Below are positions 7,681-16,580 of a stretch of 64,000 nt of DNA, piece after piece (within the stretch, counting starts at the first letter, position 1; every line of letters begins with the position of its first letter). The notes beneath the pieces were generated by a model. It did not search any database and was not told where the DNA came from. It saw nothing but the letters and a program-made list of their open reading frames with translations. The translations under genes and the position numbers were made by a program. Location of the stretch: NCBI RefSeq assembly GCF_028279465.1, contig NZ_JANQNS010000001.1, positions 38,598 to 102,597 on the forward strand, written 5' to 3'. The stretch is from Parasphingopyxis sp. (GTDB lineage Bacteria > Pseudomonadota > Alphaproteobacteria > Sphingomonadales > Sphingomonadaceae).

Positions 7681-9429
7681 ATGGGAGATCGCTTTCAAAT
7701 CTATCTGATCAAGCCGACGCGCTATCACGACGATGGCTATCCGCTGCAATGGTGGCGCTCGATCGTGCCGTCCAATTCGCTCGCTTGCATGGCGGGGATC
7801 GTCGAGGATGCCCTGGAGCGTGGCGCGCTTGGCGATGTGGAGGCCGATGTCCATACGCTCGACGAGATCCATTCCAAGGTCGATCCCAAGCGCATCGCCC
7901 GCGATATCAGGCGCGCGGGCGGCAAAGGCTTTATCGGGCTGGTCGGCGTCCAGTCCAACCAGTTTCCGCGCACAATGGAGATGGCGAAAGAATTTATCGC
8001 GGCGGGCCTGCCGGTCTGTATCGGCGGCTTCCACGTCTCGGGTTGCATGTCGATGCTCAAGGAGCTGCCGCCCGAACTGGTCGAAGCGCAGGAAATGGGC
8101 ATCAGCTTTTTCGGCGGCGAGGCCGAGGATGGGCGGATCGACGAGGTGCTGCAGGATGCGCTCGCGGGCGAATTGAAGCCGATCTACGATTGGCTAAAGG
8201 ACACGCCCAATATCGCCGGCGCGCCGATCCCGTTTCTCCCGCGCGAGCAGGTCGAGCATAACACGAACGGCTTTTCGAGCTTCGATCTCGGGCGCGGCTG
8301 CCCGTTCGAATGTTCCTTTTGCACGATCATCAATGTGCAGGGCCGCAAAAGCCGATTCCGCACGGCGGACGATCTCGAAAAGATCATCCGCGTCAATGCC
8401 GCCGAGGGCATCACGCGCTTCGTGCTCACGGACGATAATTTTGCGCGCAACAAGAATTGGGAGAGCTTCGCCGACCGGCTGATCCAGCTGCGCGAAGAGG
8501 GCTTCCCGATCAAGCTCGTCATCCAGGTCGATACGCTCGCCCATCGCATCCCGAACTTCATCGAGAAATGTGTGAAGATGGGCGTGAACGAGATTTTCGT
8601 CGGCCTCGAAAATATCAATGCCGACAATCTGGAGGCCGCGAAAAAGCGCCAGAACCGGGTCGAGGAATATCGCGAGATGTTCCTGATGTGGAAGCAGCAT
8701 CCGGTCTATATCATCTGCGGCTATATCATCGGCTTCCCGAACGACAGCTATGAGAGCATTCAGCAGGATATCGCGACGCTGAAGCGCGAGCTGCCGATCG
8801 ACTCCATCTATCTCAACTATTTAACCCCGCTTCCTGGCAGCGAAGATCATAAGCTAATGTATGAGGCGGGCGAGTGGATGGACCCCGATCTCAACAAATA
8901 TGATCTCAACCACCGCGTGACGCATCACGGCAAGATGTCAGACGAGGAGTGGGAAAGGGCCTATGTCGATGCGCATCGCAGCTTCTACAGCTGGGAGCAT
9001 ATGGAGACGGTGATCCGGCGGATGGCGGCGCTGGGATCGAACCAGAAGAAAATGACCGTCAATCGCCTCACCGCCTATCGTGAGGCGGTGCGGATTACCG
9101 GCGTTGCGAAATTTGAATCCGGCTATATGCGCATCTATCGGCGCAAGCAGCGGCGGCCGGGTTTCAGAATCGAAAATCCGCTGATCTTCTATCCCAAATA
9201 TTTCGCGAAGAATCTCTATATCACCATCGCCGTGGCCAAGACCTATTTCCGGCTGCGGCGGATGATGAAGCGGATCATCACCGATCCCGCGCGCTTCGAC
9301 TACACGGACGATGCGATCACCAATGATAAGCGCGAGGTCGATGTCCTGCTCACCGATACGCGCGCATCGGAAAATGCCGAAATCCGCCGCCAGCACCGCG
9401 AAGAGCTGAAGGAAAGCGCGGCCGCCTGA
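7681..9429 (+). CDS. B12-binding-domain radical SAM protein
   Basis: Radical SAM enzyme of 582 aa. The first ~170 residues form a Rossmann-like cobalamin-binding-type domain with IGGFHVSG (about 114-121). The radical SAM barrel carries the cluster motif CPFECSFC (Cys207, Cys211, Cys214). A basic C-terminal extension of ~150 residues (RIYRRKQRRPGF and RLRRMMKR) could contact a membrane or nucleic acid. The classic B12-ligand DxHxxG motif is not obvious, so cobalamin use is uncertain. The ATG at 7681 has no clear ribosome binding site but is where homology to the family appears to begin. It is divergent from the FAD-oxidase operon, 121 bp away, so the two may share a control region. Confidence 0.85.
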   Translation: MGDRFQIYLIKPTRYHDDGYPLQWWRSIVPSNSLACMAGIVEDALERGALGDVEADVHTLDEIHSKVDPKRIARDIRRAGGKGFIGLVGVQSNQFPRTMEMAKEFIAAGLPVCIGGFHVSGCMSMLKELPPELVEAQEMGISFFGGEAEDGRIDEVLQDALAGELKPIYDWLKDTPNIAGAPIPFLPREQVEHNTNGFSSFDLGRGCPFECSFCTIINVQGRKSRFRTADDLEKIIRVNAAEGITRFVLTDDNFARNKNWESFADRLIQLREEGFPIKLVIQVDTLAHRIPNFIEKCVKMGVNEIFVGLENINADNLEAAKKRQNRVEEYREMFLMWKQHPVYIICGYIIGFPNDSYESIQQDIATLKRELPIDSIYLNYLTPLPGSEDHKLMYEAGEWMDPDLNKYDLNHRVTHHGKMSDEEWERAYVDAHRSFYSWEHMETVIRRMAALGSNQKKMTVNRLTAYREAVRITGVAKFESGYMRIYRRKQRRPGFRIENPLIFYPKYFAKNLYITIAVAKTYFRLRRMMKRIITDPARFDYTDDAITNDKREVDVLLTDTRASENAEIRRQHREELKESAAA

Positions 9430-9441
9430 CCGCGCCGCCCG

Positions 9442-10059
9442 CTAGAAGCTGACGAACGCGCCGATCATGAACTGTTCGGGGTCATAGGCGCCGCTGGTTT
9501 CGCGGTGCCGATATTCGGCGCGGATGCCGACATCGGTGCCGATCATGTAACGCGCGCCGAGGCCGTAAATGATCCCGTCCATCGAATCGTCGCGTTCGAA
9601 CTGCGTGCCCGTCGCGACATCGGTGACGGTGACATCGACCTGCTCGCCGCCATAACCGGCAATGCCATAGGCTGCGAGGCCGGGCAGCGGAGCCAGGCCG
9701 AGGCGGGCAGTCGCGCTCCAGTTGAAACGTGCCTGCGTCGTCACTTCACGGTCGGTCGTGCCATCGCGCACCAGCGCTGTCGTTTCTCCTGTCGAATCGC
9801 CGATCGTCGCTTCGACGGCCATATAGCCGAGCGGGAAGGCGGGCAGCTCCACCCCGATAAAGGCACCATAGTCGACGCCATTGCTCTCGTCGCTGGCGAC
9901 GATCGTTCCGGTTTCGCCGAACCGGCTGGCGCTGCGTTCGCCCGTGCCGACTTCGAGGCCCATATAGATATCCGGTACGAAGGGGATGCTCTGCGCCTGT
10001 GCGGGGATGGCGCCCAGCGGCACGGCGGTGAGGGCGATGACTGATGCTATTTTTCTCAT
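9442..10059 (-). CDS. Outer-membrane beta-barrel protein (OmpA-like / porin family)
   Basis: Small outer-membrane barrel of 205 aa. It has a signal peptide ending PAQAQ, then alternating amphipathic strands such as YMGLEVGTGE, GAFIGVEL and GIRAEYRHRE, and ends in phenylalanine (GAFVSF) as barrel proteins recognised by the Bam complex do. Size fits an eight-stranded barrel. It converges with the radical SAM gene (12 bp apart) and is divergent from leuC. No specific ligand or pore role can be read from the sequence. Confidence 0.82.
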   Translation of the reverse strand: MRKIASVIALTAVPLGAIPAQAQSIPFVPDIYMGLEVGTGERSASRFGETGTIVASDESNGVDYGAFIGVELPAFPLGYMAVEATIGDSTGETTALVRDGTTDREVTTQARFNWSATARLGLAPLPGLAAYGIAGYGGEQVDVTVTDVATGTQFERDDSMDGIIYGLGARYMIGTDVGIRAEYRHRETSGAYDPEQFMIGAFVSF

Positions 10060-10154
10060 AATGCGATCCTACTCGATACTATCTGTGCCCCACGTGCTTC
10101 GCTTTCGGCCGGAAAAACGGCGAAAGACAGGGAAACGGCGCGCTTTCGCGACGA

Positions 10155-10183
10155 ACCGAATCAGCTTTGCGCCGGACCGAATC
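10155..10183. promoter_or_regulatory. Direct repeat ACCGAATC x2 upstream of leuC
   Basis: Two copies of ACCGAATC (10155-10162 and 10176-10183) are spaced 21 bp start to start, two helical turns, so both would face the same side of the DNA. They lie in the 194-bp divergent interval between the outer-membrane barrel gene and leuC. A regulator-binding role is only a guess. Confidence 0.25.
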
Positions 10184-10253
10184 CGTTTGCCGTGCGACGC
10201 GGCAAAGAAATCCTTCTTTTGCAGCCTCGCGAAATCGCGTTAGGGATGCGCGC

Positions 10254-11684
10254 ATGACTCGGCCCCGCACGCTGTACGAGAAGATCTGGGATGCGCATGT
10301 CGTCGAACGGCGCGACGACGGGACGTGCATCGTCTTTATCGACCGCCATCTCGTCCATGAGGTAACGAGCCCGCAGGCGTTCGAAGGGCTACGGGCGGCC
10401 GGGCGGACAGTGCGCCGACCTGACCTAACCCTGGCAGTGCCCGATCACAACCTGCCGACCACCCCGCGCCGCGACGCCTCTGGCAACCGCATTCCGATCG
10501 CCGATCCGATGTCGGCGAAGCAGCTCGAAGCGCTCGAAGCCAATGCGCCCGCCTTCGGTATCCGCTATATCGACGATGCCGCGCCCGAACAGGGCATCGT
10601 CCATGTCGTCGGGCCCGAACAGGGCTATACGCTGCCGGGCTGTACGCTCGTATGCGGGGATAGCCATACGGCCGCCCATGGCGCGCTCGGCGCGCTTGCC
10701 TTCGGGATCGGCACGAGCGAGGTCGAGCATGTGCTGGCGACGCAGACATTGCTGCTCAAGCAATCCAAAAGGATGGAAATCCGGGTGGAGGGCGATCTCG
10801 GCTTCGGCGTTTCGCCCAAGGATGTCGTGCTTGCGATCATCGGCAAGATCGGCGCTGCGGGCGGCACGGGCCATGTCATCGAATATACCGGATCGACGAT
10901 CCGCGATATGAGCATCGAGGGGCGGCTCACTGTTTCCAATATGTCGATTGAGGCGGGCGCGCGCGCCGGGCTGATCGCACCGGACGAGAAGACGTTCGAT
11001 TATCTCAAGGGCCGGCCGATGGCGCCGAGCGGCGCGGACTGGGATGCTGCGATGGACTGGTGGCGATCGCTGCCGACGGACGACGGTGCGCACTATGATA
11101 CGCGCGTCGCGCTCGACGCAGCGGATATCGCGCCGAACGTTACCTGGGGCACAAGCCCCGAGGACGTCGTGCCGATCACGGGCAGTGTGCCCGATCCCGA
11201 AAGCTTCGCCGAAGAATCGAAGCGCGCTGCTGCGGCCAAATCGCTCGACTATATGGGCCTGACGCCGGGCCAGCGGATGGAGGACGTCGCGGTCGACAAT
11301 ATCTTTATCGGCAGCTGCACCAACAGCCGGATCGAGGATCTGCGCGCGGCGGCCGAGGTCGCCAAGGGCCGCAGGATAGCCGACGGGATCAAACAGGCGC
11401 TCGTTGTGCCGGGTTCGGGGCTCGTAAAAGCGCAGGCCGAAGCGGAGGGCCTCGATCGCATCTTTGTCGAAGCCGGTTTCGAATGGCGCGAGCCCGGCTG
11501 TTCCATGTGTCTGGGCATGAACCCGGACAAAGTGCCGTCAGGCCAGCGCTGCGCCTCCACCTCCAACCGTAATTTCGTCGGCCGGCAAGGGCCGGGCGCG
11601 CGCACGCATCTGGTGTCCCCCGCGATGGCAGCGGCCGCGGCGGTGACGGGCAAGCTTACCGATATCAGGGAGATGATGGGCTAA
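10254..11684 (+). CDS. leuC: 3-isopropylmalate dehydratase, large subunit
   Basis: Aconitase-family enzyme (476 aa) that isomerises 2-isopropylmalate to 3-isopropylmalate in leucine synthesis. The 4Fe-4S cluster ligands are visible in GSCTNSR and CSMCLGMN, and the N-terminal [10 protein letters not shown] and DRHLVHEV are typical. Length is normal for LeuC. The ATG at 10254 gives the standard N-terminus; in-frame sequence upstream looks non-coding. The stop overlaps the leuD start by one base (TAATG), so the two subunits are translationally coupled. leuA and leuB are not in the window. Confidence 0.97.
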   Translation: MTRPRTLYEKIWDAHVVERRDDGTCIVFIDRHLVHEVTSPQAFEGLRAAGRTVRRPDLTLAVPDHNLPTTPRRDASGNRIPIADPMSAKQLEALEANAPAFGIRYIDDAAPEQGIVHVVGPEQGYTLPGCTLVCGDSHTAAHGALGALAFGIGTSEVEHVLATQTLLLKQSKRMEIRVEGDLGFGVSPKDVVLAIIGKIGAAGGTGHVIEYTGSTIRDMSIEGRLTVSNMSIEAGARAGLIAPDEKTFDYLKGRPMAPSGADWDAAMDWWRSLPTDDGAHYDTRVALDAADIAPNVTWGTSPEDVVPITGSVPDPESFAEESKRAAAAKSLDYMGLTPGQRMEDVAVDNIFIGSCTNSRIEDLRAAAEVAKGRRIADGIKQALVVPGSGLVKAQAEAEGLDRIFVEAGFEWREPGCSMCLGMNPDKVPSGQRCASTSNRNFVGRQGPGARTHLVSPAMAAAAAVTGKLTDIREMMG

Positions 11685-12280
11685 TGGAGCCGTTCAAACA
11701 GGTCGAGGGCCGCGCCTATCCGTTCGGCCGGAAGAATGTCGATACCGACGTCATCATCCCGGCGGAGTTTCTGAAGACGATCAGCCGGGAAGGGCTGGGC
11801 GAAGGCGCGTTCAAGGTCGTGCGCGCCGAGGAGGGCAACGTATTTGACGATCCCGAATATACCGGCGCGCCGATCCTGATCGCGGGCGACAATTTCGGCT
11901 GTGGATCGAGCCGCGAGCATGCGGCATGGGCGCTCGACGATATGGGCGTGCGCGTCGTTATCGCGCCGAGCTTTTCGGATATCTTCTCAAGTAACGCCTT
12001 CAAGAACGGCATCTTGACCGTCGAACTGCCGCAAGAGGCGATCGACCGGCTGATGGAAGTCGCCGCGACCGATCCGATCACCGTCGATCTCGACAATCAG
12101 GTCGTGACGACGCCATTCCAGGATCGCCTAGAGTTTCCCATCGATCCCTTCCGCAAATCCTGCCTGCTCGCCGGGCTCGACGAGATCGGCTTGACGCTGG
12201 AAAGCAGCGACGCGATCAGCGCCTATGAACAGAAGATCACGGCGGACAAGCCGTGGCTCAAACCGGAGATATCTGCATGA
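11684..12280 (+). CDS. leuD: 3-isopropylmalate dehydratase, small subunit
   Basis: Small subunit (198 aa) supplying the swivel domain of isopropylmalate isomerase. The motif [11 protein letters not shown] is intact and the N-terminus ([19 protein letters not shown]) is canonical. It overlaps leuC by one base and the following oxidoreductase by four bases (ATGA), so leuC, leuD and the oxidoreductase form one tight operon. Confidence 0.97.
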   Translation: MEPFKQVEGRAYPFGRKNVDTDVIIPAEFLKTISREGLGEGAFKVVRAEEGNVFDDPEYTGAPILIAGDNFGCGSSREHAAWALDDMGVRVVIAPSFSDIFSSNAFKNGILTVELPQEAIDRLMEVAATDPITVDLDNQVVTTPFQDRLEFPIDPFRKSCLLAGLDEIGLTLESSDAISAYEQKITADKPWLKPEISA

Positions 12281-13278
12281 AAGCCTTGCTGTCCTACGAA
12301 ACCGGCGGCCCCGAAACGCTCAAGATCGGCGAGATCGATACGCCGGAGGTGAAACCGGGTCATGTCCGGGTCGCGGTCAAGGCCTGTGCGATCAACTATC
12401 CCGACGTGCTTATCATTATCGACCAGTATCAGTTCAAACCCGAGCGGCCCTTTGCGCCGGGTGGTGAAGTGTCGGGCGTGATCGATGCGGTGGGCGAGGG
12501 CGTTACGGATTTCGCCGTCGGAGACCGGGTGCTGGCGATGTGCGGCAATGGCGGTCTGTCCGAATACATCGTCACGCCGGCGACCAGCGCGTTCAAACTG
12601 CCCGATGAAGTGAGTTTCGAAGACGGATCGGCGATGATCCTGACCTATGGCACGACGATCCACGCCTTGCAGGATCGTGGTGAACTCAAGGAGGGCGAGA
12701 ACCTGCTTGTGCTCGGCGCCGCCGGCGGCGTGGGCATGGCGGCCGTCGAGATCGGCAAGGCGATGGGCGCGCGTGTCATCGGCGCCGTGTCGAGCGACGA
12801 AAAGGCCCAGGCCGTGCGCGATATCGGCGCGGATGAGACGATCATCTATGATCGCGGCCCGCTCGATCGCGATGCGCAGAAAGCGCTGTCCGCGCAGTTC
12901 AAGGAGCTGGCCGGGCCGGAAGGCATGCACGTCATCTACGACGCGGTCGGCGGCGACTATTGCGAGCCCGCGCTACGCTCGATCGCATGGGAAGGGCGCT
13001 ATCTGGTGATCGGTTTCCCGGCCGGCATTCCGAAGCTGCCGCTGAACCTCACGCTGCTGAAGTCATGCGATGTGCGCGGCGTATTCTGGGGCGCGTTCGC
13101 CGCCCGCGATCCGCAGCATAACCGCGACAATATCGCGACTTTGTTCGACTGGTGGAAAGCGGGCAAGATCGCGCCGCGCGTCACCGAAGTCTTTCCGTTC
13201 GAAAAGGGCGGGGAGGCGATCGCGAAGATGGGCGCACGCAAGGCGATCGGGAAATTGGTCGTCAAAATCGCCGATTGA
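12277..13278 (+). CDS. NADPH:quinone oxidoreductase-like zinc-independent MDR dehydrogenase
   Basis: Medium-chain dehydrogenase/reductase of 333 aa in the quinone oxidoreductase group. It has the N-terminal GroES-like fold ([18 protein letters not shown]) and a Rossmann domain with [14 protein letters not shown] that binds NADPH. The structural-zinc cysteines of alcohol dehydrogenases are absent, as expected for QOR-type enzymes. The ATG overlaps the leuD stop by 4 bp. Likely role: two-electron reduction of quinones or enones, protecting against reactive carbonyls. No specific link to leucine synthesis is evident beyond co-transcription. Confidence 0.88.
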   Translation: MKALLSYETGGPETLKIGEIDTPEVKPGHVRVAVKACAINYPDVLIIIDQYQFKPERPFAPGGEVSGVIDAVGEGVTDFAVGDRVLAMCGNGGLSEYIVTPATSAFKLPDEVSFEDGSAMILTYGTTIHALQDRGELKEGENLLVLGAAGGVGMAAVEIGKAMGARVIGAVSSDEKAQAVRDIGADETIIYDRGPLDRDAQKALSAQFKELAGPEGMHVIYDAVGGDYCEPALRSIAWEGRYLVIGFPAGIPKLPLNLTLLKSCDVRGVFWGAFAARDPQHNRDNIATLFDWWKAGKIAPRVTEVFPFEKGGEAIAKMGARKAIGKLVVKIAD

Positions 13279-13352
13279 CCGGAGACCGTTGCACCGCAGC
13301 CTTGGCCTTCCTATCTGCGAATCTGTAGTTTTATCGTCGGGGAGAGACGTAC

Positions 13353-13679
13353 ATGGCCGATTTCAAGGATCGGAAAAAAGGTTTCGAAAACAAGTTCGCG
13401 CATGACCAGGAAATGGAGTTCCGAATTACTGCGCGGCGGAACCGGCTGGTTGGCGAATGGGCGGCGGGCCTGATGGGCCTGACCGCCGAGGAAACCGACG
13501 CGTACGCAAAAGCCGTGGTTCAGGCCGATTTTGAGGAATCTGGCGACGATGATGTGGTCCGCAAGGTGGTGGGCGACCTTGTGGCCGCCGGCCATGAAAT
13601 TGATGATACGTCGGTCCGGACTAAGTTTGAAGAAATGACGGTCGAAGCGCGCCGCCAGCTTATCGAAGCCACAGACTAG
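13353..13679 (+). CDS. F1-ATPase inhibitor zeta subunit (DUF1476)
   Basis: Small all-helical protein of 108 aa belonging to DUF1476. Its characterised member in Paracoccus is the zeta subunit, which binds F1-ATPase and blocks ATP hydrolysis, a role like mitochondrial IF1. Features seen are the N-terminal FKDRKKGFENKFAHDQE, the inhibitory segment of the family, and the R-NRLVGEWAA helix. GGGGAGAG lies about 8 bases before the ATG. It is followed after 16 bp by bolA and then grxD, so energy-conservation control is co-transcribed with iron-sulfur trafficking. The family call is firm; inhibition in this organism is inferred. Confidence 0.92.
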   Translation: MADFKDRKKGFENKFAHDQEMEFRITARRNRLVGEWAAGLMGLTAEETDAYAKAVVQADFEESGDDDVVRKVVGDLVAAGHEIDDTSVRTKFEEMTVEARRQLIEATD

Positions 13680-13695
13680 CGAGGAGCGACGCTGT

Positions 13696-13929
13696 ATGCC
13701 GATGGCCGCCGCCGATATCGAAGCCATGATCCGGGACGCAATTCCCGATGCCCAGATCGAGATCACCGATCTTGCCGGCGATGGCGATCATTATGCGGCC
13801 AGAGTCGTGTCCGAAAGTTTCCGGGGGGTATCGCGCGTCAAACAGCATCAGGCGGTCTATGCGGCGCTGAAAGGCCGTATGGGCGGAGAGCTTCACGCCC
13901 TCCAGCTCACGACTGCCACACCCGAATAG
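13696..13929 (+). CDS. bolA: BolA family protein
   Basis: BolA/IbaG-type protein of 77 aa. The fold's central helix and invariant histidine region is visible as GVSRVKQHQAVYAAL. BolA proteins pair with CGFS monothiol glutaredoxins to hold and deliver 2Fe-2S clusters, and such a glutaredoxin is the next gene, 13 bp away. The context therefore supports a role in iron-sulfur trafficking rather than the DNA-binding morphogene role described in E. coli. A GAGGAGCGACG ribosome binding region precedes the ATG. Confidence 0.92.
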   Translation: MPMAAADIEAMIRDAIPDAQIEITDLAGDGDHYAARVVSESFRGVSRVKQHQAVYAALKGRMGGELHALQLTTATPE

Positions 13930-13942
13930 GAGTATGTGAAAC

Positions 13943-14293
13943 ATGTCCGAAGCAAGCCATGCGGCCGCTCAGGCCAGAATCGACGAAACCGTCAAAGGCA
14001 ATGATGTCGTCTTGTTCATGAAGGGCTCGCCGCTCTTCCCGCAATGCGGCTTTTCTAGCCGCGCTGTAGCGATCCTCGAACATTGCGGCGTGACCTTCGA
14101 GAGCGTCGACGTGTTGCAGGACATGGAAGTCCGCCAGGGCATCAAGGAATATTCGGACTGGCCGACCATTCCGCAGCTTTACATCAAAGGCGAATTTGTC
14201 GGCGGTTCGGACATCATGATGGAAATGTACGAAGCCGGCGAGCTCCAGTCGCTGATGCAGGAAAAGGGCGTCAAAGCGGCCGCGGCCGAGTAA
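13943..14293 (+). CDS. grxD: Monothiol glutaredoxin, Grx4 family (CGFS)
   Basis: Monothiol glutaredoxin of 116 aa with active-site CGFS at residues 35-38 and the glutathione-binding WPTIPQLYIKGEFVGGSDI region. Grx4-type proteins bridge a 2Fe-2S cluster between two monomers or with BolA and pass it to acceptor proteins. Co-location directly after bolA supports that partnership. It converges with the following membrane-protein gene. Confidence 0.96.
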   Translation: MSEASHAAAQARIDETVKGNDVVLFMKGSPLFPQCGFSSRAVAILEHCGVTFESVDVLQDMEVRQGIKEYSDWPTIPQLYIKGEFVGGSDIMMEMYEAGELQSLMQEKGVKAAAAE

Positions 14294-14318
14294 CGCCCTT
14301 CGCCTGGGGCATAATCCG

Positions 14319-14717
14319 CTAGGCCGTTGCGAGCCGTTGCCGGCCGATTGCGCGGACGCCCATGATCTGCAGGATCACGAAGCCGAGCACGCCGGCCGCC
14401 TGAGCGAGGATGAGCGCGCGGCCCTCGGACGTGAGCGCCGCATATTCGAGTTCGAACACCACGATGCTCGCGATAATCCAGTCGATATTGAGGAATATCG
14501 CCAGCCAGCAGATCAGCACGGGCGGCTGCGCGCGCGTGCCGAGCCAACCCCAGATCAGCGCCGCACCGAGACATATCCAGCCCGCCGCTGTCACGATACC
14601 GGTTCCTAGACCGGTATCGGCGGCGATCATCTGCGTTGCGAACACGCAGCCGGCAAAGGTCAACGCGCAAACTATGGCGTCGGCCAGAAATACTTTCTTC
14701 GCAAAATCGACAGTCAT
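14319..14717 (-). CDS. Hypothetical four-helix inner-membrane protein
   Basis: Protein of 132 aa with four hydrophobic segments: about 9-29, 38-58, 68-88 and 104-122. No family motif recognised. Length and topology resemble small uncharacterised membrane proteins of sphingomonads. It is divergent from the XRE regulator gene, with 131 bp between the start codons, so that regulator is a candidate controller. The base composition and codon use look like the rest of the window, which supports it being a real gene. Confidence 0.7.
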   Translation of the reverse strand: MTVDFAKKVFLADAIVCALTFAGCVFATQMIAADTGLGTGIVTAAGWICLGAALIWGWLGTRAQPPVLICWLAIFLNIDWIIASIVVFELEYAALTSEGRALILAQAAGVLGFVILQIMGVRAIGRQRLATA

Positions 14718-14848
14718 GTCATCCTCCTGTCTGTTGGATGCCGTGCATCTTCCGCCTGTCGTGGCGCCAAGTCGATTACCTTACGGGTAATGGAATTGCG
14801 TCGTCGCCCGTCCTAATCTGCATGCAGACAGAGACGAGGAGCGAGCCA

Positions 14849-15634
14849 ATGGCGACGATGGCGGTGGGACAGCAGATCCGGCAATGGCGGGAACGGCGGC
14901 GGTTGAGCCAGATGCAATTGGCGCTGGAAGCCGATATCTCGCCGCGGCATTTGAGCTTCATCGAAACCGGGCGCTCTCAGCCCAGCACCGGCACTATCGA
15001 CCGGCTCGCCGAGCGGCTCGAGGTGCCCTATCGCGCGCGCAACGGCATGCTGACCGCAGCCGGCTTCGCGCCGCGCCATGGCGAGCGGACGCTCGACGAT
15101 CCGGCGATGGCGCTCGCGCGCCAGTCCGTTCAGCATATCCTGAAGGGCCATGAGCCCTATCCGGCGATTGCCGTCGACCGGCACTGGAATATCGTCGCGA
15201 CCAACGATGCGATCAGCTTCTTCACCGAGCAGATCGGTAGTGCGCTGCTCGAGCCGCCGATGAACGCGATCAAACTCGCCCTGCATCCGGACGGGCTCGC
15301 CCCGCAGGTCGTCAATATCGATGAATGGCATGCCCATGTTCTCGAACAGCTCGATCAGCAGATCGCCGCGACAGCGGACGAGGGGCTGATCGCGCTGCGC
15401 GCGGAAGTCGCCGCTTATCCGCATGAAAGCGACTATGATCCGCCGCCGGCCGATCCCGACCGCATCTGGGTGCCGCTGATCCTCGACACGACGGTCGGGC
15501 GGCTGTCCTTTATCGGCACGATCACGATTTTCGGCACGCCGGTCGATATCACGTTGTCGGAGTTGGCGATCGAGGCCTTCTTCCCGGCCGATGAGAAAAC
15601 GGCGGAAATCCTGCACAAAAACTGGACGCGCTGA
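14849..15634 (+). CDS. XRE-family regulator with MmyB-like ligand-binding domain
   Basis: Transcription regulator of 261 aa. An N-terminal helix-turn-helix of the Cro/CI type (about residues 7-62, ADISPRHLSFIETGRSQPS) is followed by a PAS-like MmyB ligand-binding domain (about 90-258) that binds small hydrophobic ligands in characterised relatives. The ATG at 14849 is chosen because AGGAG lies 7 bases upstream; an ATG at 14822 has no such site. Divergent from the small membrane-protein gene, which it may regulate. Confidence 0.9.
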   Translation: MATMAVGQQIRQWRERRRLSQMQLALEADISPRHLSFIETGRSQPSTGTIDRLAERLEVPYRARNGMLTAAGFAPRHGERTLDDPAMALARQSVQHILKGHEPYPAIAVDRHWNIVATNDAISFFTEQIGSALLEPPMNAIKLALHPDGLAPQVVNIDEWHAHVLEQLDQQIAATADEGLIALRAEVAAYPHESDYDPPPADPDRIWVPLILDTTVGRLSFIGTITIFGTPVDITLSELAIEAFFPADEKTAEILHKNWTR

Positions 15635-15945
15635 GGCGCCGCCGCTCGTATTCCTGATTTTGGGGTATGAGGGGACGGGTTAGTGCGAGACCAGTGAAGC
15701 CGACTAACCCGTCCCTCATCGGGGGTATGTGGGTATGGAACGCCCTATACTATGCACCGGCCGTGCCAGTTTTGGCGCAATGGCGGAAATCGGCGGTTTC
15801 GATGGTGTGCGGTCCGTTAACCATTTCCCGGACTGTAAGAGATTTCGACAATCGGTCCTCTCGCATCGACTAACCACGACATCTGTCGTTTACACGGTGC
15901 GCTGCTGATATTACGAACGCTGTCGTAAGGTTCAGGAGAAACGAC
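15635..15945. other. Intergenic interval with strong inverted repeat
   Basis: 311 bp without a gene. The 13-bp arms GGGACGGGTTAGT (15672-15684) and ACTAACCCGTCCC (15703-15715) are perfect complements with an 18-base loop, and pairing extends outward with one bulged G. No T-run follows, so it is not a classical terminator; it could be a processing site or a protein-binding site. The only other item seen is AGGAGA just before the next start codon. Confidence 0.5.
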
Positions 15946-16476
15946 ATGACATATCCTTCCCAATTGCGCCGCGCGGCGGGTGTTCTGGCCATTGGTGCCG
16001 GGCTCGCCGTGGCGATGACCGGGATCAGCGGCTCGGCCGCGGCTCAGCCGGACGCCGATCGCTATCCTACGGCTGAAGAAATCGAAGCGATGGTGCCGAG
16101 CGCGGAGGAAATTCGCGCCATGATCCCCAGCGAAGCCGAGATACGCGCGATGATTCCGAGTGAGGCTGCGATCCGGGCGATGGTGCCCAGCGAGGCGGAA
16201 ATCCGCGCGATGATCCCGGACATCCAATCGGTCGAGCAATGCCATGCGAGCGGGGAGGCCGTGTATAGCGAGGAAAGCACCGATCCGGCGACGGGCCGGG
16301 AACGGGTGCGCCTGATGATCTGCCGGGATCGGCTGGTCGAGGATGCGCGCAGCGGCGCGCTTGAGGGGCTGCGCGAGGCACGCGCAGAAGTCGCGGCGGA
16401 TGCCGATATCCCGGATTCCGTCCGCGTCGACGTTCTTGCTACGCTCGACGACCGTATCGCCAGTCTGAGCCACTAG
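15946..16476 (+). CDS. Exported protein with five 10-residue tandem repeats
   Basis: Protein of 176 aa that I do not recognise as a named family. An N-terminal signal peptide (about 1-33, ending SAAAQ) predicts export. Residues 41-90 are five consecutive decapeptides with consensus PSEAEIRAMI and no gaps. A cysteine-containing domain follows (Cys99 and Cys126, possibly one disulfide), then a charged helical tail (EARAEVAADA). The repeats should form amphipathic helix turns broken by proline every ten residues, perhaps a rod or ligand-binding surface. AGGAGA precedes the ATG. It is monocistronic, with 104 bp before the MBL gene. Function unknown. Confidence 0.75.
   Translation: MTYPSQLRRAAGVLAIGAGLAVAMTGISGSAAAQPDADRYPTAEEIEAMVPSAEEIRAMIPSEAEIRAMIPSEAAIRAMVPSEAEIRAMIPDIQSVEQCHASGEAVYSEESTDPATGRERVRLMICRDRLVEDARSGALEGLREARAEVAADADIPDSVRVDVLATLDDRIASLSH
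16066..16215 (+). repeat. Five in-frame 30-bp tandem repeats
   Basis: Five units of exactly 30 bp encode the decapeptides at residues 41-90 of the exported protein. Units differ at the nucleotide level mainly at third positions, while the protein consensus is kept. This indicates an older expansion maintained by selection rather than recent slippage. Confidence 0.85.
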
Positions 16477-16580
16477 ACGCGCCAAGTCCCCGCGGCGAGG
16501 AAAGGTACGGGAGCGCTTTTCCGCCCCTTTTTCGCAGCCGGCCCTTTCGCGACGCGCGCCAACTTGCCACATGGGTGGGC

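Noticed and set aside
16086..16215. CRISPR-like repeat array
   Set aside because: The 30-bp units are contiguous and in frame, with no spacers; they are coding tandem repeats.
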